Assembly (NCBI GenBank): GCA_019695295.1
Contig: JAIBAH010000008.1
Span: 1-64,000, forward strand
Reading direction: 5' to 3'
From: Bacteroidia bacterium
GTDB taxonomy: Bacteria > Bacteroidota > Bacteroidia > J057
DNA length: 64,000 nucleotides
The notes beneath the pieces were generated by a model, which saw nothing but the letters and a program-made list of their open reading frames with translations, was not told where the DNA came from and made no database searches. The translations under genes and the position numbers were made by a program. Below, one piece after another: positions 1 to 8,499 of the stretch (position 1 is the stretch's first letter; each line of letters starts with the position of its first letter).

Positions 1-257
1 TTAATGAGATGACAAAACGGGAAATTGAGGCTGAAATAGACAATGATTTCCGTATTGCACTGGAAGGGATTAAAAAATTACCCATGAATTCCCGCCTCGG
101 AGTATATGTTGCCTATGTTTATTACGTAAAACTCCTGGATAAAATCAGAAATACCCCTCCACAGAAAGTAATGCAGGTAAGAATCCGGGTGCCCAATTAC
201 CTGAAGGTTTGGCTATTATTCAAGTCCTCTTACCGGTATTACACCAATTTATTTTAA
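1..257 (+). CDS. crtB: Phytoene/squalene synthase, C-terminal fragment
   Basis: Only the last ~84 codons are inside the window; the reading frame is open to the left edge (frame of codon 3-5), so the true start lies outside. Phytoene synthase condenses two geranylgeranyl diphosphates head to head to make phytoene, the first committed carotenoid step. The visible part matches the C-terminal helical end of Bacteroidota CrtB proteins as I remember them: an acidic stretch ending IDNDF, the GIKKLP segment, SRLGVYVAYVYY, and an RIRVPN motif before a basic tail. The Asp-rich catalytic motifs are in the missing part, so the assignment rests on the tail alone. A strong hairpin terminator follows 60 bp after the stop. 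Confidence 0.75.
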   Translation, partial: NEMTKREIEAEIDNDFRIALEGIKKLPMNSRLGVYVAYVYYVKLLDKIRNTPPQKVMQVRIRVPNYLKVWLLFKSSYRYYTNLF

Positions 258-320
258 GTACCTGACCATAATAAACTGTTCTGAAAGAAAGAACAAATCA
301 AGGGTTTTTGACGGTTTCTT

Positions 321-358
321 TATCCTTGCAATATGGGAACAATTGTAAGGATATTTTT
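321..358 (+). terminator. Rho-independent terminator after crtB
   Basis: A 12-bp stem (321-332 with 342-353, one G-U wobble), a 9-nt loop and a five-T run read on the plus strand. It ends about 10 bp before the convergent acetyltransferase gene. Confidence 0.8.
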
Positions 359-368
359 GTCTTATTTC

Positions 369-803
369 TTAGTGCTTAGGATTCCATACAGCGACAATTT
401 CTTCTCCTAATTCGGTGTTTACGGGTTCAAATCCAAGACTGAAAAATAATTTTTGAGCGGCAATGTTTTCTACGGAAAAACTCGTCCTTATTTCCTTATC
501 GGAAGATTTGCGGGAAAGGTGTTCGAGTAGTAGTTTTAACGCATTGCGGGCAATTCCTTTTCTCTGAAACCGAAAATCCACTGCCAAACGATTTATCCAG
601 TAAATCCCTGTAAAATCCCCGTACATGATAAATCCGGCCGGAGCATCATTGTAATTGATTCCAAAAGCCACGATATTTTCGAAATAAGCCTGAGCAAGGG
701 AATACAAAAAAGAGGGACAAAACTTCCCCTGTTCAGGGGATATCTCTACGGAAAGATAGTTTTCCCAGTTAAACCGGTTGAGTAAAATCAGAGAAGTTTC
801 CAT
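369..803 (-). CDS. GNAT family N-acetyltransferase
   Basis: A 144-residue acetyl-CoA-dependent N-acetyltransferase. The start was placed at the ATG at 803 because the protein then begins METSLILLNRFNWENYL, the normal N-terminus of the diamine acetyltransferase-like (BltD/PaiA-type) group; a longer frame up to 902 adds 33 residues that match nothing. Visible family features: a VEISPEQ..F segment near residue 22, the SLAQAYF helix, the INRLAVDFRFQRKG strand with the acetyl-CoA pyrophosphate loop (RFQRKGIAR), and a C-terminal AAQKLFFSLGF helix with FEPV. Polyamine-type substrates are typical of this subgroup, but the real substrate cannot be read here. It is a single gene between the crtB terminator and the dcw terminator. 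Confidence 0.8.
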   Translation of the reverse strand: METSLILLNRFNWENYLSVEISPEQGKFCPSFLYSLAQAYFENIVAFGINYNDAPAGFIMYGDFTGIYWINRLAVDFRFQRKGIARNALKLLLEHLSRKSSDKEIRTSFSVENIAAQKLFFSLGFEPVNTELGEEIVAVWNPKH

Positions 804-917
804 ATTTATTGCTTTATTTTTCCCGAAAAATACTACAACCCGGGGAATAAACCAAATAAAGCCCGAGAATTCTGACAAAGTTTTTATTCCTTTTTGATTC
901 ATCCGGCGACCCTGTTA

Positions 918-956
918 AATAAAAAGGAAACCCGCCCTGTCGCAGGGTGAGTTTCC
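918..956 (-). terminator. Terminator of the dcw operon, after ftsZ
   Basis: On the minus strand a 14-bp stem (943-956 with 926-939, one G-U and one mismatch) closes a CGA loop and is followed by a T-rich run. It lies 83 bp downstream of the ftsZ stop and marks the end of the long dcw transcript. Confidence 0.8.
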
Positions 957-1038
957 GGATTTGTTTGGGCAAACAAAATTGTAGTCAATACGTCTGAATT
1001 ATTCGTTCCGACGTATAAACTTATATGAAAAATCAATC

Positions 1039-2406
1039 TTAATCTACGTTATCATGCAGGAACGGATTATGTTCCCTGATTTTATACTTTCCGTCTTTCC
1101 CTTCTTCCATGGAGGTTCCGGAGAGTTTGGTATGACTTACTTTCCCGGTATTATCCTCAAGCGTTACCTTCTTACGCAGGTAAGCAGGCTGATTTTCCAG
1201 CTTTTGGAGGCTTTCAGGGTCATGAATATCATATACCTTGGAGTTCAGTTTTTTGATTCTTTCTTCTCTTTCCTTTTGATTCAGACGGCGAAGTGTTTCT
1301 CTTTCCGTTTCGGTCATATTGGACTCGTAAGGCAGGTCAAAAGTTTCTTCTTCAAGGTCTTTCTGGAAAAACTTACTGTCTTTTTTCTCTTTGGACTGCG
1401 GTTTTTTCGCATTCAGAGAAGCAAGCTCAAGCGGCTTTCTTTGTCCGTCTTCTTCAAAACGGGTTGCAATCACTGTAACTCTGAGGTCATTCGCCATCTC
1501 GTCGTCATATACAATACCGTAAATGATATTGGCGTCAATCCCGGCGGTTTCCTGAATATACTCTACAATCTGAGTCGTTTCTTCCATACCCAGCGTATCA
1601 GTAGAAGCGGTAATATTCACAATGATGGCGCGGGAGCCCTGAATTCCCATACTATTCAGTAAAGGAGAATTGATAGCGGCCTCAGCAGCCTTTAACGCTC
1701 TGTCATCTCCGGCAGCCACTGCGGTTCCCATAAGTGCACGGCCACCGTCTCTCATTACGGTACATACGTCGGCAAAGTCCACGTTTACATATCCCTCAGT
1801 CATGATGATTTCGGCAATGCCTTTGGCAGCGTTGCACAATACATTATCCGCTTCACGGAAAGCATTAATCATAGAAACCTTGTTTCCAAGAATTTTCAGG
1901 AGATTATTATTATCAATCACGATTAAGGTATCCACCATTTTTTCGAGTTCGATGATTCCTTCCATTGCCTGCTGAATGCGCTTAGGCCCTTCAAACTTAA
2001 AGGGAACGGTAACGATTCCTACGGTGAGCACACCCATTTCCTTGGCCATAGCGGCAATAACGGGAGCAGCACCTGTACCGGTTCCACCGCCCATACCGGC
2101 AGTAATAAAGGCCATTCTTGCATTTTCCTTCAGTAATGCACGCACTTCTTCCAGGCTCTCCACTGCTGCTTTTTTACCTACTTCAGGATTGGCACCTGCA
2201 CCCAGCCCTTCTGTCTGATTTACGCCGAGGCGCACTTTCATCGGTACAGGGCTTTTTTTCAGCGCCTGAACGTCAGTATTACAAATAACGAAGTCCACCC
2301 CGTCAATTCCTTTGAGGAACATGTTGTTCACGGCGTTTCCACCACCGCCACCGACTCCGATTACTTTTATGATTGAATTTTGATTTTTGGGAAATTCGAA
2401 TTGCAT
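1039..2406 (-). CDS. ftsZ: Cell division protein FtsZ
   Basis: The tubulin-like GTPase that polymerises at midcell into the Z ring and recruits the divisome. The 455-residue protein shows the nucleotide loop [12 protein letters not shown] near residue 18, the tubulin signature GGGTGTG at residues 106-112, and the synergy-loop segment NVDFADV near 209, which supplies the catalytic Asp of the neighbouring subunit. The globular core ends near residue 320; a charged linker of about 115 residues follows, ending in NPFLHDNVD, the Bacteroidota form of the C-terminal peptide that binds FtsA and other partners. It is the last gene of the dcw operon, 50 bp after ftsA, with a terminator behind it. ATG start. 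Confidence 0.99.
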   Translation of the reverse strand: MQFEFPKNQNSIIKVIGVGGGGGNAVNNMFLKGIDGVDFVICNTDVQALKKSPVPMKVRLGVNQTEGLGAGANPEVGKKAAVESLEEVRALLKENARMAFITAGMGGGTGTGAAPVIAAMAKEMGVLTVGIVTVPFKFEGPKRIQQAMEGIIELEKMVDTLIVIDNNNLLKILGNKVSMINAFREADNVLCNAAKGIAEIIMTEGYVNVDFADVCTVMRDGGRALMGTAVAAGDDRALKAAEAAINSPLLNSMGIQGSRAIIVNITASTDTLGMEETTQIVEYIQETAGIDANIIYGIVYDDEMANDLRVTVIATRFEEDGQRKPLELASLNAKKPQSKEKKDSKFFQKDLEEETFDLPYESNMTETERETLRRLNQKEREERIKKLNSKVYDIHDPESLQKLENQPAYLRKKVTLEDNTGKVSHTKLSGTSMEEGKDGKYKIREHNPFLHDNVD

Positions 2407-2456
2407 AATCTTTACAATTTTTAAAATTTAAACGATAGGTTAATATAATCTGAGGT

Positions 2457-3785
2457 TTATTCGATAAAATCTCCGGTATTGCTAAGTGTATTTTCAAACC
2501 AGGATTTTACTTTTCCCAGAAAACCAATATTATTATTTTTATCCGCCTCTTTATGGGCGTAGGGCGTTCTGTTTTCGTCTGCATTCGTTACCTGCTGCTG
2601 AAGGCTTGTCAGTTTTGCCGGGCGCTGAAGGTATTCTATTGCGTCAAGGCCCATGATGACAAGTCCTGTCCCGGTTGCGTACATCGGGAAATTTACTTCA
2701 TCCACCATTCCGCTCGCAAGGTGCTCTCCCGGCAAACCGATACGGGTATCAATACCGGTTACAAACTCCACCAATTGTTTGATGTGCTGTAACTGTGCTC
2801 CGCCACCGGTAATGACGATACCTGCCACGAGTTTATCTTCAAATCCGGAGTTTTTGATTTCTGCTGCTACAAACTCCATGATTTCTTCCATTCTGGACTG
2901 AATAATCTGAGCCAGCATTTTTTGGCTGATTTCCTTAGCGGCTCTGTCTCTTGGTCCCGGAATGCTGATGATAAGCTCTTCGGTGATGGCTTCTGCCAGT
3001 GCACTTCCGTACTGGGTTTTGAGTAATTCAGCATGGCGCTTCATCACTTTACACCCTTGTTTGATATCTTCGGTTACGATATTTCCCCCGAAAGGCACAA
3101 CTGCTGTATGACGGATAATATTATTTTCCCATATAGCAATATCTGTAGTTCCGCCCCCGATATCTACAAGACAAACGCCTGCTTCTTTTTCTTCCTCTGT
3201 AAGTACCGCTGCACTGGAAGCCAAAGGCTCAAGGATAAGTTCCGCTACTTCAAGTCCGGCTCTTACCACACAACGGTAAATATTATTCGCTGCCGTTGTC
3301 TGTCCGGTAACGATATGGAAGTTGCCCTCAAGACGGACACCCGACATTCCTACCGGCTCAAAGATACCAATCTGATTGTCAACGGTATATTCCTGAGGTA
3401 AAACATGGATAATCTCAGTACCCGGCTGGGTAGCGATTTTAAACATTTCATTGTGTAAACGGGAAACATCCTCACGGGTGATTTCCAGATCCGGGTGATT
3501 CAGGGTGATAATCCCTTTGTGTTGCATGCTTCGTACATGTTCTCCGGCAATCCCTACATGTACCACTTCGATTTTAATTCCGGATTGTTTTTCAGCGTCA
3601 GCGATAGCTTCACGGATAGATTGAACGGTTTTTTCAATATTTACCACTATTCCGCGGTTTACTCCGTCTGAATCTGCCTTACCAATTCCAAGAATGTTAA
3701 TTTTACCAAACTCATTACGCTTGCCCACGATAGCGCAGATTTTGGTAGTTCCGATGTCGAGTCCGACTACAATTTTGTCATTCAT
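2457..3785 (-). CDS. ftsA: Cell division protein FtsA
   Basis: An actin-like ATPase that tethers FtsZ filaments to the inner membrane and signals to septal wall synthesis. The 442-residue protein has the actin-fold phosphate 1 motif VGLDIGTTKICA at the N-terminus, the phosphate 2 motif VDIGGGTTDIAIW near residue 208 and the adenosine motif ITGGGAQLQ near residue 322. The SHS2/1C region replaces actin subdomain 1B. The C-terminus has a short amphipathic stretch (FLGKVKSWFENTL) that fits the known membrane-targeting helix. It lies between ftsQ and ftsZ in the operon. ATG start at 3785. Confidence 0.98.
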   Translation of the reverse strand: MNDKIVVGLDIGTTKICAIVGKRNEFGKINILGIGKADSDGVNRGIVVNIEKTVQSIREAIADAEKQSGIKIEVVHVGIAGEHVRSMQHKGIITLNHPDLEITREDVSRLHNEMFKIATQPGTEIIHVLPQEYTVDNQIGIFEPVGMSGVRLEGNFHIVTGQTTAANNIYRCVVRAGLEVAELILEPLASSAAVLTEEEKEAGVCLVDIGGGTTDIAIWENNIIRHTAVVPFGGNIVTEDIKQGCKVMKRHAELLKTQYGSALAEAITEELIISIPGPRDRAAKEISQKMLAQIIQSRMEEIMEFVAAEIKNSGFEDKLVAGIVITGGGAQLQHIKQLVEFVTGIDTRIGLPGEHLASGMVDEVNFPMYATGTGLVIMGLDAIEYLQRPAKLTSLQQQVTNADENRTPYAHKEADKNNNIGFLGKVKSWFENTLSNTGDFIE

Positions 3786-3872
3786 TTCTCAAAAAATTAA
3801 TAATGTAAAAACTCTGTGTTAATTAGTTGGTTTTTCTTTTTTTCCTCCGGATTACTCCGGCATTCATTTTTT

Positions 3873-4778
3873 TTATATTTTTTTTGCTACCACCTGGCCT
3901 TTAAATTTTACGCTGAATCCTTTGTATTTATTCCAGCCTACTTCTTTAATTACCTGGTCGTAAAAGCGTTTCATATCCTCAAATTTTTCTTTTATCCTTT
4001 TAGGTTCGCCAAATTCTATAAAAATATTGCCAATCTGCGGATAAAAAATCAACTCGTTTGACTGTGTGATATAGATTTCGGAAATCTGAGAGTTCCAGAA
4101 TTTATCCGAATCTATATATTTAATCACGGGCATTGCATTTTTGACCAACTCGCAGTGGAACGAATCCCTGGGTGCCAGATTTTCATACAATGCTCCCCTG
4201 ATTAAGGGCACATTGGAAGAATGACGGTTTGCCGTAGGGAACTTAATCCCGTCTTTATCCAGATAAATTGAAGTGCCATCCGAATTCATAATTCTTGCAA
4301 CAGGCTCTCTTAACTTTACCGAGATATTCAGTTTACCGCCGAAAGACTTTGAAACCTGAGCGTCAGAGATATAAGGACTTCCCTTAAGAATCACCTCCAT
4401 TTTTTTGAGGTTAATGCTCCCCATATTTACTCCGACTACCTTACTTTCATATCCTTCCTCAATCATTTTTTCAATTTCACTCTTACTCAAAAAAGCGTCC
4501 TTATTGTCACTGATAAAGGTAATATTCAGTTCTTTGCAAATCTGACCTGACCTGTACCGGTTTACCACACCCAGTAAAATGAGGAAGAAAGCAGCCACTA
4601 AGGCATACTGTACAGACCTTTTGAGACGCAGTCGGGGGAAAAGAACCGGAAGCTTTGGGGGTGAACCCTTTTTTTTCTTTTTTACTTCCTGTTTTTGGTT
4701 TTCCAGTTCCTTTTCCCGCTGAATTTCTTCAAAAGTCCGGTTTCTTCTTTCTTTATTAGGAGTAGGACGTTGATTCAA
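3873..4778 (-). CDS. ftsQ: Cell division protein FtsQ (POTRA domain)
   Basis: A bitopic divisome protein that links the cytoplasmic ring with the septal synthase FtsWI. Residues 1-58 are strongly basic and cytoplasmic (a run of Lys near 33-38), one membrane helix follows (about 60-78, YALVAAFFLILLGVV), then a periplasmic POTRA-type region and beta domain. The only in-frame start is a TTG at 4778; an in-frame stop lies 15-17 nt upstream, so no longer start is possible. At 301 residues it is of usual length. The 87-bp gap to ftsA is the largest inside the operon apart from those around mraZ. Identity rests on the topology and the position between murC and ftsA, since FtsQ sequences diverge strongly. 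Confidence 0.92.
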   Translation of the reverse strand: MNQRPTPNKERRNRTFEEIQREKELENQKQEVKKKKKGSPPKLPVLFPRLRLKRSVQYALVAAFFLILLGVVNRYRSGQICKELNITFISDNKDAFLSKSEIEKMIEEGYESKVVGVNMGSINLKKMEVILKGSPYISDAQVSKSFGGKLNISVKLREPVARIMNSDGTSIYLDKDGIKFPTANRHSSNVPLIRGALYENLAPRDSFHCELVKNAMPVIKYIDSDKFWNSQISEIYITQSNELIFYPQIGNIFIEFGEPKRIKEKFEDMKRFYDQVIKEVGWNKYKGFSVKFKGQVVAKKI

Positions 4779-4795
4779 TTTTTTATTTTTCTTTT

Positions 4796-4810
4796 AATCG
4801 TTAATGGTTA
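4796..4810 (-). repeat. Intercistronic motif copy 1 (murC-ftsQ)
   Basis: The minus-strand sequence TAACCATTAACGATT starts with the murC stop codon and ends 18 nt before the ftsQ start. The 13-nt core TAAC(C/G)ATTAACGA recurs at the murD-ftsW and lipoprotein-mraY junctions. Confidence 0.55.
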
Positions 4811-6181
4811 ATAATTTATTATAAAATTTTTTACTTTTTCAACTTCTCTGTCAATATCTCCGGCTCCGGCCATCAGAATCACTGCGGGAACTGAGATATA
4901 TTCCTTTAGCGTAGCAATCAAATGTTCTTTTGTACAAACCGATTTCAGTACTGCCCCCATTTCATTCAGAATCATTTCTGCATTTACTCCGGGTATTGGC
5001 TCTTCTCTTGCCGGATATACAGGCAGCAAAATCACTGCGTCTGATGTGGAGAGCGCCTCTGCAAATCCCTGATAGAAATCCCGGGTTCTGGAAAAGAGAT
5101 GTGGCTGAAATACGGTAATCAGCTGCCTCTCCGGAAACAGGGATTTTGCGGTTTGCACTGCGGCCTCCAGTTCAGTGGGATGATGTGCGTAATCATCTAC
5201 CAATGACAAAGTCTCACTGTGATGTATCACTTCAAACCTTCTGTATATGCCTTTGAAACCTTCAAGGGTTTCTTTTACTTTTGTCATATCTCCTCCGGCT
5301 TTCAGGGTTAATGTAATGGCAGCAGTTGCATTCAGTACATTGTGCTTTCCCGGAATCGGAAGAAAGATATTTGGAATCACCACTTCGGCACTCTGATAGT
5401 CAAAGAACGTTCCCAGCCTGTCAAACCGGATATTGGCAGCTCTGTACTCTCCGCTTTCTATCCCGTATGTGCTAAACTCTCTGCCCCAGTCAAAGCCTTT
5501 TGCGTCTTCATGTATCAGCAAAAAACCGGTAACCAGTGCCGCAAACTCCCGGTAACTGTTTTTTACTTCCTCCTCTGTACCATAAATATCCAGATGGTCA
5601 GCGTCAATAGAAGTAATTGCGGCCATTTCGGGCGAAAGCCTGAGAAAAGAACGGTCAAATTCATCGGCTTCCACTACACAAAATCCGGAATTTCCGAAGG
5701 CAAAGTTACCATTGAGGTTTCTCGAAATTCCTCCCAGAAATGCAGTGGGTTCGAGACCGCAACCTTTCATCAGCCATGCAAGCATAGAAGAAGTCGTGGT
5801 TTTGCCATGCGTTCCCGCAACGCCCAGTGTACGGTATCCTTTACTGATAATACCCAGTGCTTCTGAACGTTTCATTACCGGAATTCCTCTGGACTCAGCC
5901 TCTGCAAACTCAGGATGATTTTTAATCGCCGGGGTATAAATCATTGCCGTTACCGTTTCCAGATGATTGATATCCGGTTCAAAAAACACGTTTATCCCTT
6001 CACTCTCCAAAGCGTCAGTGACAATAGAAGGCGTTTTATCATATCCTGACACTTTCAGGCCTCTCAGCCGGAAATACCTTGCAAGGGCACTCATTCCAAT
6101 TCCTCCTATTCCCAGAAAATAAATATGGTTTTCCGGTTCTGGGGAAAATAATGAATCAGGGATATGATTATCTTTTTTCAT
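4808..6181 (-). CDS. murC: UDP-N-acetylmuramate--L-alanine ligase MurC
   Basis: A cytoplasmic ATP-dependent ligase that adds L-Ala to UDP-MurNAc, the first amino acid of the stem peptide. The 457 residues follow the three-domain Mur ligase plan: an N-terminal UDP-binding Rossmann domain with FLGIGGIGMSALARY (residues ~23-37), a central ATPase with the P-loop AGTHGKTTTSSML near 121 and the VVEADEFDRSF metal/nucleotide segment near 169, and a C-terminal domain with DDYAHHPTE near 328. The YAHHP motif and the EADEFDRSF segment are typical of MurC rather than MurD, E or F. It follows murG by 20 bp and precedes ftsQ. ATG start. Confidence 0.98.
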   Translation of the reverse strand: MKKDNHIPDSLFSPEPENHIYFLGIGGIGMSALARYFRLRGLKVSGYDKTPSIVTDALESEGINVFFEPDINHLETVTAMIYTPAIKNHPEFAEAESRGIPVMKRSEALGIISKGYRTLGVAGTHGKTTTSSMLAWLMKGCGLEPTAFLGGISRNLNGNFAFGNSGFCVVEADEFDRSFLRLSPEMAAITSIDADHLDIYGTEEEVKNSYREFAALVTGFLLIHEDAKGFDWGREFSTYGIESGEYRAANIRFDRLGTFFDYQSAEVVIPNIFLPIPGKHNVLNATAAITLTLKAGGDMTKVKETLEGFKGIYRRFEVIHHSETLSLVDDYAHHPTELEAAVQTAKSLFPERQLITVFQPHLFSRTRDFYQGFAEALSTSDAVILLPVYPAREEPIPGVNAEMILNEMGAVLKSVCTKEHLIATLKEYISVPAVILMAGAGDIDREVEKVKNFIINY

Positions 6182-6201
6182 CTGTCAGAGCGTTTTGTAT
6201 G

Positions 6202-7302
6202 CTAAATACGTATCGTTTTTTCTATTTCATCTACAATTTCTTTTGCAGAATCATGCTTCTCAAAATCCTGAATATTCTTTTTCAGTGTATTCATTCTTTC
6301 GGTATTTTCCAGAATATTTTTCAATTCCGGTATCAGTTTTTCCTGAGCCTCAGCGTCTTTCACCAATACAGCGGCTCCTGCATTGACGAGTGAAAGTGCG
6401 TTTTTGGTCTGATGGTCTTCCGCCACATTGGGCGAAGGCACCAAAAGCCCAACTTTGGATAATTGTATCATTTCAGAGATTGTGCTTCCGCCCGCTCTGC
6501 TGATAATAATATCTGCCGCACTGTACACTAAAGCCATGTCTTCAATAAAAGCCTGCATTTTCAGGTTCGGATGCTTCTCCACCCGCTGATTCAGGTCATT
6601 GAAGTAGAATTTTCCGGTTTGCCAGATGAGTTGAATTCCACTGTCAAGGATTTCCTTCAGATGACTTTCCAGTACATTATTAATTTTCAAAGAGCCTAAA
6701 CTCCCTCCCAGACTCAGCACAACCGGCTTATCGGGGTTTAACCCAAGCTTTACGATTGCGTCCCGGCGGTCGGTGAGTACAAAACTTCTTACCGGGTTTC
6801 CGGTAACGACACATTTCTGAGCGTCGAAGTATTTCAAAGCGTCTGCATTTCCCAGTAATATCCTCGAAGCTTTGGAAGACAGCCAGCGGTTGGTAATACC
6901 CGGAAAAGCATTCTGCTCGCAAATCACAAGCGGAATGGATTTCCAGCCTGCCACCCTTCCCAAAGGCCCGCTTGCATATCCACCCACCCCAATCACACAA
7001 TCCGGCTGAAAGCGGGCAAGGATACGATACGCCTGCCAAAGACTTACAAAGAACTTCACCGGAAAAAGCAGATTCCGGAAAATATTTTTTATACTCAGCT
7101 GCCTTTGAATTCCGCTAATCCATACTCCTTCTATTCTGAATCCATTTTTAGGCACTAAGTTCATCTCCATCCCTCCTTTGGCTCCCACATATAAAATTTC
7201 GGCGTCCGGAAATCTTTTCTGGATTTCTTTTCCGATAGAAACGGCCGGGAAAATATGCCCTCCTGTTCCTCCTCCTGAAATGATAAATCTTCTCCTTTTC
7301 AT
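6202..7302 (-). CDS. murG: UDP-GlcNAc:lipid I GlcNAc transferase MurG
   Basis: A peripheral inner-membrane glycosyltransferase (GT28) that adds GlcNAc to lipid I to form lipid II. The 366-residue protein starts with the GGGTGGHIFPAV loop (first G-loop, residues ~10-21), has the second glycine loop VLSLGGSLGSLKIN near 193, and the sugar-nucleotide pocket SRAGGSTISEMIQL with the Ser/Gly-rich turn near 268. A PSPNVAEDHQTKNA segment follows, the family's acceptor/donor motif ending in HQ..NA. It lies 5 bp after ftsW and 20 bp before murC, so translational coupling is likely. ATG start. Confidence 0.98.
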   Translation of the reverse strand: MKRRRFIISGGGTGGHIFPAVSIGKEIQKRFPDAEILYVGAKGGMEMNLVPKNGFRIEGVWISGIQRQLSIKNIFRNLLFPVKFFVSLWQAYRILARFQPDCVIGVGGYASGPLGRVAGWKSIPLVICEQNAFPGITNRWLSSKASRILLGNADALKYFDAQKCVVTGNPVRSFVLTDRRDAIVKLGLNPDKPVVLSLGGSLGSLKINNVLESHLKEILDSGIQLIWQTGKFYFNDLNQRVEKHPNLKMQAFIEDMALVYSAADIIISRAGGSTISEMIQLSKVGLLVPSPNVAEDHQTKNALSLVNAGAAVLVKDAEAQEKLIPELKNILENTERMNTLKKNIQDFEKHDSAKEIVDEIEKTIRI

Positions 7303-7307
7303 CTATA

Positions 7308-8477
7308 TTAAGTCCGGATAATTTTACCTGGGTCCACTTTCATATTATTATTCAGCTTATTCTCCATTGCGTCCCGGCTCACACTCAGAATCAGCCCGAA
7401 AGAAAAACCTGTGAACAAAATCGAGGTTCCTCCCATACTAATCCAGGGAAGCGTAAGTCCCGTAACCGGCAGAAGGCCGACCGTTACTCCCATATTGATA
7501 AACGCCTGAAGAACAATCATAAATGCAAGACCGGATGCGACAAGTGCGCCATAGGTTTTACTGACCGTTACAATCATTACCGTTCGGAAGAGCAGTGTCA
7601 GATACAGGCACAAAACCACTAATCCGCCGAGCAAACCGTATTCTTCAATAATAATCGCGAATACGAAATCTGAAAATGCGAGCGGAAGATAATTTCGCTG
7701 AATACTCCTCCCCGCCCCTTTTCCAAAAAAGCCTCCGGTTGCCACAGCTATATTGGACTGTAAAGCCTGATAACTCCCTTCGTAAGTCCCGTCCTCATGC
7801 GCTACGAGTTGCTCTTTATAGGCTTTTAACCTTGAACTCCAGGTTGTAGCCCTTTTTGCAGTTGCAAACAAGAGCATGATTCCAAACATCCCGATCAGCA
7901 AAAGCAATCCGATATACTTAATTTCTACTCCTGAAATAAACATCACTACAAGGCTCGCCGTAAACAAAACCATTGCTGTACTCAGGTTTGTAGGGGCGAT
8001 GAGTCCGCAGATAATGCATACCCAGAAAATTGCCGGCAAAAATCCTTCTGTAAAATCCCTGATTACGCCCTGACGTAAAGTCAGCAGTTTAGCGAGGTAC
8101 ATAATCAGCGCGATTTTGGCCAGATCCGATGGCTGAAAGGATTGTCCGAATACATTAATCCAGCGGGATGCTTCATTTACTTCTCTTCCACTCACTACGG
8201 TGTACATCAGCAGGGGGACAGAAATCAGCAGCAGCGTATTGGTAATGCGTGCAAAAATCCGGTAATTTATCAGATGAACGACATAAATTATCAGCACTCC
8301 CAGAAAAAGCAAAAGCGTATGCCTTAAAAGGTAGGACTCTGTATTTCCGGCTTTCATCCTGAATGCAAGCGAACTTGAAGCACTGTAAACTGCTACAATA
8401 CTCACAAGCGACAGGAGAAAAATCAAAATCCAGATGATTTTGTCGCCTTTTAATTTATTTAAAATCCATGCAAACAC
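7308..8477 (-). CDS. ftsW: SEDS glycosyltransferase FtsW
   Basis: A polytopic SEDS-family peptidoglycan polymerase that works with FtsI at the septum. The 389 residues contain about ten membrane helices, beginning with IIWILIFLLSLVSIVAVYSAS. Family signatures are visible: SRWINVFGQSFQPSDLAK near residue 108 and, in the C-terminal third, the FVFAIIIEEYG, NMGVTVGLLPVTGLTLPWISMGGTS block (~310-335), where LPVTGLTLPFxSxGGxS is diagnostic. The reading frame begins with GTG at 8477; upstream codons run into a stop without any ATG, so the GTG start is well supported. Its place between murD and murG favours FtsW over RodA. Confidence 0.97.
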   Translation of the reverse strand: MFAWILNKLKGDKIIWILIFLLSLVSIVAVYSASSSLAFRMKAGNTESYLLRHTLLLFLGVLIIYVVHLINYRIFARITNTLLLISVPLLMYTVVSGREVNEASRWINVFGQSFQPSDLAKIALIMYLAKLLTLRQGVIRDFTEGFLPAIFWVCIICGLIAPTNLSTAMVLFTASLVVMFISGVEIKYIGLLLLIGMFGIMLLFATAKRATTWSSRLKAYKEQLVAHEDGTYEGSYQALQSNIAVATGGFFGKGAGRSIQRNYLPLAFSDFVFAIIIEEYGLLGGLVVLCLYLTLLFRTVMIVTVSKTYGALVASGLAFMIVLQAFINMGVTVGLLPVTGLTLPWISMGGTSILFTGFSFGLILSVSRDAMENKLNNNMKVDPGKIIRT

Positions 8478-8485
8478 TTTTGTAT

Positions 8486-8499
8486 TTCGTTAATGGTTA
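8486..8499 (-). repeat. Intercistronic motif copy 2 (murD-ftsW)
   Basis: The minus-strand sequence TAACCATTAACGAA begins with the murD stop codon and ends 8 nt before the ftsW GTG start. It shares the 13-nt core with the copies before ftsQ and mraY. Confidence 0.55.

Noticed and set aside
1054-1662. 202-codon plus-strand open frame opposite ftsZ
   Set aside because: It is antisense to the FtsZ linker and core, has no domain or promoter, and its composition is a shadow of the ftsZ codons.
3033-3401. 122-codon plus-strand open frame opposite ftsA
   Set aside because: It is antisense to the conserved FtsA core with no family features or separate promoter.
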